Shown in pieces: positions 57,561 to 64,000 of a DNA stretch of 64,000 nt. Both the position numbers and the translations under genes were made by a program. This DNA is from Lumbricus terrestris (taxonomy: Eukaryota; Annelida; Clitellata; Crassiclitellata; Lumbricidae), in contig OX457037.1 of the NCBI GenBank assembly GCA_949752735.1, positions 64,047,686 through 64,111,685 of the forward strand, read 5' to 3'. The stretch's first letter is position 1. Each line of letters opens with the position of its first letter. Under the pieces are notes generated by a model. That model saw only the letters and a program-made list of their open reading frames with translations. It was not told the origin of the DNA and ran no database searches.

Positions 57561-57849
57561 CCAATGTTAGAGGGTCAAAGGTCTTCTGAAGCTGATGACA
57601 GATAATGAAGTAGGAGCAAAAATTTGAAGGTTACTTTTAAAAATTAAAACAATTATCACATCAGTAATTGACGATGATTGTTAGATAATATTATTATTAC
57701 ATTCAGAATTAATCAAATTCCGAATGCAATAATTATATGAAAGGCAGCAAGTTCGAAAGTGTTCGGCTTATAATAACCACGAAGGCAGTACCCTGCTTTA
57801 CCCTCTGCAATTCATGCATTTCGTGTCTGACTATGCAGTCAAGGTTTAA

Positions 57850-58035
57850 AGTGTCATGGACGGCGTCCAGGCGCTTTATTTTCAAGGCTGGACGCCGACC
57901 TGCCACTCATTTGGCCAGCACTGCCTGGACGGTCGCCCATGACTGCACGGACGCCGTCCATGAAGTTACTGACGGCCGTCCGTGATTTTATGGACGACCG
58001 TCCAGACACCCATGGACGGCAATCCAGCATTTCTA
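57850..58035. repeat. Cluster of TGGACGGCGTCCA palindromes
   Basis: At least seven variants of GGACGGCGTCC, GGACGCCG, GACGGCCGTCC and GGACGACCGTCC within about 180 bp, in both orientations. No coding signal. Confidence 0.75.
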
Positions 58036-58339
58036 TACGACGTTTAGTACGATAGATTGCCTTAGTCAGTTAATACATGTAATGCACCTTGTATATAAAG
58101 TTTCAGGCCTCTTACAGAGTTCAAATTTTGTTTGACCCCTATCTCTATGTCTCTGCTTGTCTCTCACTTCATCATCTATCTCTCCCTCCCATCCTGTCTG
58201 TCTGTCGTTCTCTGGTGTCTGCCCTCTCTCCGAAGCCCCGACGCTGTCTGTCTGTGCCTCTGTCTCCACCTGTCCCTCTATTTTTCTTCTCCTCTCACTC
58301 TATCTCCATTTTCTCTCTCCCCTCTTATATATATACATA

Positions 58340-60589
58340 CTAGGGTGATTCACATTACAATGGAGAAAAAATAATTTTCTCTGATTGTCTGACATGGTTG
58401 ATTATTTTGTTCCTTTAGTCTTAGTGAACATTGCATCAAAATTTTATTGCAATATATGAATGTTTAGAGGTAGCTCAATGACCTTGAAATCTGAGATGGG
58501 GTCTATATGAAGAAATCAATGCAATTGTCATTGACGAGACACTCGAATGGAGCATTTCCTGTAAGTTGAAAGTATGTACATGGTCATAGGCCATGCATAA
58601 ATAATTAATTCTTATTTTCTTGTGATCACTAAAAAACCTGCTGAATTGTAATATATGTTTTGACCGGCAACGAAATTGCTGCGAAGTAGGAATAATTTTA
58701 CATAATCGTGTAACAGTATAAATGCATGGATATTTCTGTCTAGACATTGTGTTCAGACAGTGTGATATGAATAACCAATAGCATTTTTATACACATTGTT
58801 CTGAAATTTTTGCCTTTAAAGTTTTCATTGTGTAAATGTCATATTTGAGGAATTCCATTTCCCAATTATGATTAACAAGATAATGAAAAGTGGCTTTCGG
58901 TTAGTTATTTGTGTAAACTTCATTTGTACAGACCTAGCTGCAAAAGAAAGTTAAAAAATGACTTCATTTAATACAATGCAGCCATCAAATAAAAAACAAA
59001 TCATTTATTTGGCAATCAGAACCAGAACAACAAATCAAATCAAGCATCAAGGAAACAAAGTTAACAAAATATACTAAAGCAGTGCTTAAGGAATTATGCT
59101 AATAGTTTCACTTTGGTTGCACCGGAGACCCGGAAGGGGTCTTGCAATCCCACTAGGTGGGCCCCTTGGCAGTGATACCATGGTGATGATGGCCATTAAG
59201 TTGCCATAGAGTTGTCTTGACATAAGATATAGTGAGACAAACCAACTTTAAGAAGACGACAGCAAACACCTTAATTAAAAGCACGGTTACACATTCGAAG
59301 AGCATAGGGTCTTGAGCAAAGTATGAGGCACAAAGTCAATGGATGATTGGGATGCTGCACTGGTAATAGGAATTAGGATCAAACCTAAGTCGTCATCAAT
59401 TTTATTCAAAGTGAGAGATGGGAGGTTAATTAATAGTTTTTAATAGTTTATCAATTTAAAAACTCTGTAATAAGAAACAATGATAGACCACAGTGTGCCA
59501 GAATAATTCATTAGTTATTGTCGAGTATAAGGGCACACAGTCTTAACTTAAAGAGACAAAGATCAGGTAGCAATCTGATGGAAAGAGGAATCTCATTCCC
59601 TGTTTTAGCGGCTATAGCTATAGCAGTGTAAATGGAAGAGAACGTTTGCACTTCTCTGCCAAGGACCAAGGTTGAAGACAGAAATCTAGTTATTTTGGGG
59701 AACCAAAAGCATTCCATCACATCACTGTGTTGTCCACCAGATGAGGCTACACACTAAAGACCATTTTTATTTTCACATCATAGAAAATGTGAAGAAGACT
59801 GTGTCAGAGAGCTGAATGACATTATTGGGTTAAACTGCATTTTCAATCAAACAAAGATTTCCGCAGCAATTCAGACTTATAAAGTGTCAAAGTAAGAGGT
59901 TTAGCTGAGGAGTATGATCTGAAATAGAAAACAGAATAAAAAAAACCTGAGAGGCCTGTGTTGATAGTGAATCTTTTTTTTATTGCAAATCAGAACATGA
60001 TCATGTTCTTAAAATTGACGAACCAGGTGCATATGAATCATGAATGGCAAACGTCATTTATTGTTTCGAGGATAATCTTTAGAGAGTTCACTTTTAATCG
60101 AGTCTCTAAGTTTATAAATTTCACAGAATTATGTTTTTCTGCAAGTCATAAAAACGAGGAGTAAGCATGGGAGCGTGAAAAGCGCTGATCCGTTGGAATC
60201 TGATACACCAGTTATTGACTGGTAGTTCTATAGGCTTACTGTACAAGCTGATCAGTCAGTGTAATAATGGTGGAAATATTAAACTTTTTTAGTTTACAGA
60301 AAGCTGTGAATGCATATCCTTTTTCCTAGAACTATTTTAGTCAATAATAACCCTATGTTTTGTTCTATTCAACTTCATTTTGTGTGTGAAATCTCACATG
60401 GCCATTGGCCATTCTTTCAATTTGTAGCTTCAATGCGAATGTATGTGGAAACTATGGGCTCATTGAGCTAGCTCTAAAACACATTTTAGCTTGAAATGTC
60501 TTATACACAATTTTTCTGGGTACAAAAGGAACAAAATTAGCGACCATGCTCATTGAAATTCGAAAATATATATTTTTTAATCACCCTAG
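58340..60589. mobile_element. 2.25-kb element with CTAGGGTGATT ends in a microsatellite
   Basis: CTAGGGTGATT at 58340-58350 is inverted at 60579-60589, with TA on both sides (58338-58339 and 60590-60591). Weaker inverted similarity extends about 170 bp inward ('ATTTTGTTCCTTT', 'TAGCTCAATGA'). The target was a TATA/GTAT repeat. No transposase seen. A LINE relic lies inside. Confidence 0.65.
59100..59750 (-). mobile_element. LINE C-terminal relic and 3' UTR
   Basis: Minus frame 59720-59511 has 'TGNEIPLSIRLLPDLCLFKL', the usual 'WNxLPxxIRxxxSLxxFK' end of a LINE protein. Downstream, 'GGGGCCCACCTAGTGGGATT' resembles the 3' UTR of the LINE at 45,000. Confidence 0.7.
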
Positions 60590-60590
60590 T

Positions 60591-61107
<517 letters not shown>

Positions 61108-61170
61108 AGAAAAATAGTACACGAGTTCCGTGCCTATTAAGGAAACCTAACCTCTACGTTGTAGTCCAAT

Positions 61171-63251
61171 TTATAGATTCTCAAGTAGTAAAGCTACTAA
61201 ATTAAAAATGTTTTCGTTATCTAAAGCGTCCTTTTTATGTGTTTTCTTTGAGCCGTCATGCCAAGGTGCCGGAAATTTAGAACATATAAGTGTTTTCTTA
61301 ATATTTTTGCCGTTCTTATAGGCTATCATGGGTTTTTCAAGGAAAGTTTTTTGTAAATACGGGTTCTCATTCATAAGTTCAAGCCAAAGTTTATGCACCA
61401 TTTTTTTCAAGACATTTTTCTTGTCATATTTGTTTTCGTATATTAATATAAGGATAGGTGTATCCATTTTCTGGTTTTTTATTTTGTAATTCATAAGAGA
61501 GTCTCTGTGGACTGAATCTAATTTCAAGAGTGCCTCATTTAAAATACATTCTGGATAACTCCTAGCTAGGAAAATGTTGGACAAACAAGTGACCCGAGCT
61601 TGCAAGTCCTTGGGATCCGAAACAATTCTTTTTAGTCTCAGAAATTGACTAAATGGTATAGATCTCTTAGTATGAGGTGGATGGTTGCTATGGTGGTTAA
61701 GGTATAACTTTTTATCTGTAGGTTTTGTGTATATTGTAGTTTCTAGAATATTTTTTACTTTCATAATCTTAACATCCAAAAATGGGATTTCGTCTGTAGA
61801 TTGATTAAGTGTAAATTTGAAGTCTTTATTAAAATTATTAAGGGTATTAAAGTAAATGTTAAGCTCGTCTGGGTGTTTGTTCCAAATGCCGAAAAGGTCG
61901 TCGATGAATCTATCATGGTCCCACTGAAGGTCAGGATAGGCTGTATGGAACTTTTCAAAGAATTTGTACATAATAATATTAGCGGCTTGTACACTACTAG
62001 ATCCCCCCATGGTGAGGCCCTGGATCTGTTTATATAGTATGCCATTGAAAGTAAAGTAACAGTTCCTAAGGGTGAAATTCAAGATTTTTTAAGTAAGGTG
62101 GGGGGATGGGTTTTATATCTATTTCAAAGTGTTTCCAGCAATTTAAGGTCTTGGTATAGTGTTCTATAATAAATTCAATTCCAAGGTCTAAAGGGATGTT
62201 GGTGTAGAGTGATTCTACATCCAGGGTGACCAAAAGGGTGTCTTTAGTAATGTGGTTGCAGTACTTTTTAAGTCTATTTAGAAAATCTGTCGTGTCTTTA
62301 ATAAGGTTGGGGATCTGTGCTTCACCAATTTTTAGTAATTGCTGCAAGTAGGCCTAGGTATGTAATTTAATAGTAGGGCTATTGCACTGCGAGATAATGG
62401 GTCTGATCGGGCAACCATTTTTGTGGATTTTAAAGAGTCCGTAAAGTGTACCCGGTTCACTGCTCCTGTCAATAAGCCAGTTGAATTGCTTTTTAGTCAG
62501 GAACGGTCGTAGTTCATTAATCAATATTCTGTATTTTAGCGTCAAATCCTCCTTATTTATAGAATCTTCCGTAACTCTTACATATGTGGTGCTGTTTTGT
62601 AGATGGTTAAGAATCTTCTCTTCATAATCCGACCTATATTCATGACTACAATTCCTCCACCTTTGTCGGCCGGCTTAATAATAATATTTCTGTTTTTTCT
62701 AAGGCTGCTAAGTGCTTTAAGTTCAGCTGAGCTGACATTAGCATTATTTTTATATTTCTGTGATATGTTCTTGATTTCATATTTAAGTCTATTGCAGAAG
62801 GCGTTTAAGTTAGCATCAGGCTTAGCTGGGTACCAAGAGCTACTAATCTTAATGGGCGCTATTTTAATTTTTTCGACTACGGTACGTGAGTGGTGTAAGT
62901 CTGGTCAATTTTGATAGATTTCTTAAGTTTATCTGCTTGTAAGCCAAAGTAAAGTTTAATTTGTAAATTTCTTTCGAAACGATCTATCAATTCTATATTT
63001 TGTTTGACATAGGTGGTATGCTGATTGGTATGAATAAAGTTGAGGCCCTTATTTAAAAAAACTGTTTCTGAAAGGGTTAGGTTATGTGAGGATAAATTTT
63101 TAACACAAGAATTTACTAATACTTCCTTATGTTTCAGTAGACGCCTTTTTTCATTCCTAGATCTCAATTTCCGTTTCAGATGAAGTGTAGCTCGAAGTAA
63201 TTTAAATTTCATTCCTTTTGTCTGGAGGTGTTTACGCGAAATGGTCTCCAT
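61171..63251 (-). mobile_element. Penelope-like retroelement, degenerate, no GIY-YIG
   Basis: Reverse transcriptase of the Penelope type on the minus strand. In order: a basic N-terminal part (63251-62877, 'LHLKRKLRSRNEKRRL'), 'PADKGGGIVVMN' (near 62,655), 'YGLFKIHKNGCPIRPIIS', 'TLDVESLYTNIP' (first catalytic Asp), 'GLTMGGSSSVQAANIIMY', 'RFIDDLFGIW' (catalytic Asp pair), 'FLDVKI' and 'TKPTDKKLYLNHHS'. There are at least two frame changes (near 62,550-62,877 and at an A-run near 62,080) and one in-frame TAG at 62,354-62,356. The reading frame ends at 61171 before any Cys-rich or GIY-YIG endonuclease block, 60 bp from the satellite. Confidence 0.92.
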
Positions 63252-63259
63252 TCCATAAG

Positions 63260-64000
63260 TTCCTGTCGAGGCGTCAAGTCACTGTCGACTGGTGGGTAGG
63301 GTGTCCCAACAAATATTTTTCTAGAAACTTGAAATGCAGTCCCCCTAAAAAGTTTCCATATGGTCCCATAATAACACCTGTAAAGTTTTATGACACTAAA
63401 AAAATATTTAGGGGTGGCTCAAGCCGCCCAAATTTAACCCATATTGGCATAATTTGCGCCTGATGTGTCCAACTTCTAAATGCCTTTATATCCCAATCGT
63501 TGATCCTATTATAACAAATTTACTACCCTTGGAAAGCTCGTGAATGGTAGAATTAACAGGTATTTAACTTTATTGGATACAATGGATATTTTGGGCATAG
63601 TCTTATGCTCAAAAAATGCAAAATCGAGAAAAATTTGAGATTTTTGAACTTTGGACACAATATCAGTGCACACACAACTAATCATTGGGAGTAGTCATTA
63701 CAAACTCTTGATAATGTAACAAGTCGTGGTTTTAGCTCCTCCATACCTTCATCTGCTTCATAGTAAGAAATTCTGAGGGGGCTGTGAGGTTCAACCCCTA
63801 TTTGTCCTAGGACCACACAGTAAAGTTTTAATTGCACACCCCATGCAGCTACACAACAAATCAACGTCTGGACCGTTATTTTTTACTATTCTCATACTGA
63901 TCTGCTGATTCTACATCACTGCACTCAAATTGTTCTTCAGTTCTACGTTCTACATTTACACATGTCAACAAGATTGTCACAATTGTGGTTAGAAAACATG
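63260..64000. other. No gene recognised
   Basis: Unique-looking AT-rich sequence beyond the 5' side of the Penelope element. Short frames at 63218-63463 (+) and 63682-63864 (-) have no motif. Confidence 0.4.

Overview
This looks like nuclear DNA of a marine invertebrate animal. The genes have introns with GT/AG borders, there are no operons, and the sequence is AT-rich. It holds a rhodopsin-class receptor, Ly6-type (three-finger) secreted proteins, F-box/beta-propeller genes and NHL-like propeller exons. The transposon load is very heavy: CR1/L2-like and other LINEs, tRNA-derived SINEs, Penelope, hAT, Tc1/mariner-like, Mutator-like and Helitron elements. I cannot name the species. Most long open frames here are repeats or chance, so the genes were found by joining exons at splice sites.

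Layout. 1-942: 5' part of a LINE. About 1,005-7,680 and 17,035-21,475: two copies (A and B) of a segment with a four-exon minus-strand F-box plus propeller gene. Copy B is intact (396 aa). Copy A is broken by an internal exon duplication, a 5-bp insertion and an 800-bp transposon. A third, degraded copy (C, 22,175-23,455) is split by a Mutator-like element. 8,000-17,000: repeats, including a Helitron, an array of short repeats and LINE/hAT pieces. 25,325-31,783: an intact three-exon class A GPCR (334 aa, minus strand) with a nested transposon in intron 2. 36,480-51,300: a tandem duplication of about 7 kb, each unit holding an intact three-exon Ly6-like secreted protein gene (119 and 117 aa, minus strand). 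Their middle exon is far more diverged than the introns beside it. 52,130-56,335: fragments of an NHL-type propeller gene. 58,340-63,251: an element with TA flanks, a 0.5-kb tetranucleotide satellite and a Penelope retroelement lacking its GIY-YIG domain.

The duplications let insertions be read against empty sites. This gives clean target-site duplications for several hAT elements (8 bp), TA-flanked elements (TA), a 9-bp-TSD element and a Helitron. It also shows the most unusual pattern here. At about ten sites a TA in one copy is TAGGCCTA, TAGGCTA or TAGCCTA in the other. That is a 5-6 bp insertion, and in at least four coding relics it creates the frameshift or stop. These words are scattered over the whole window and could be excision scars of an unseen TA-target transposon or an unknown micro-insertion process.

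The intact genes do not form a pathway. The receptor and the two Ly6 proteins belong to the membrane or extracellular space. The F-box/propeller protein would be a substrate adaptor for an SCF-type ubiquitin ligase.
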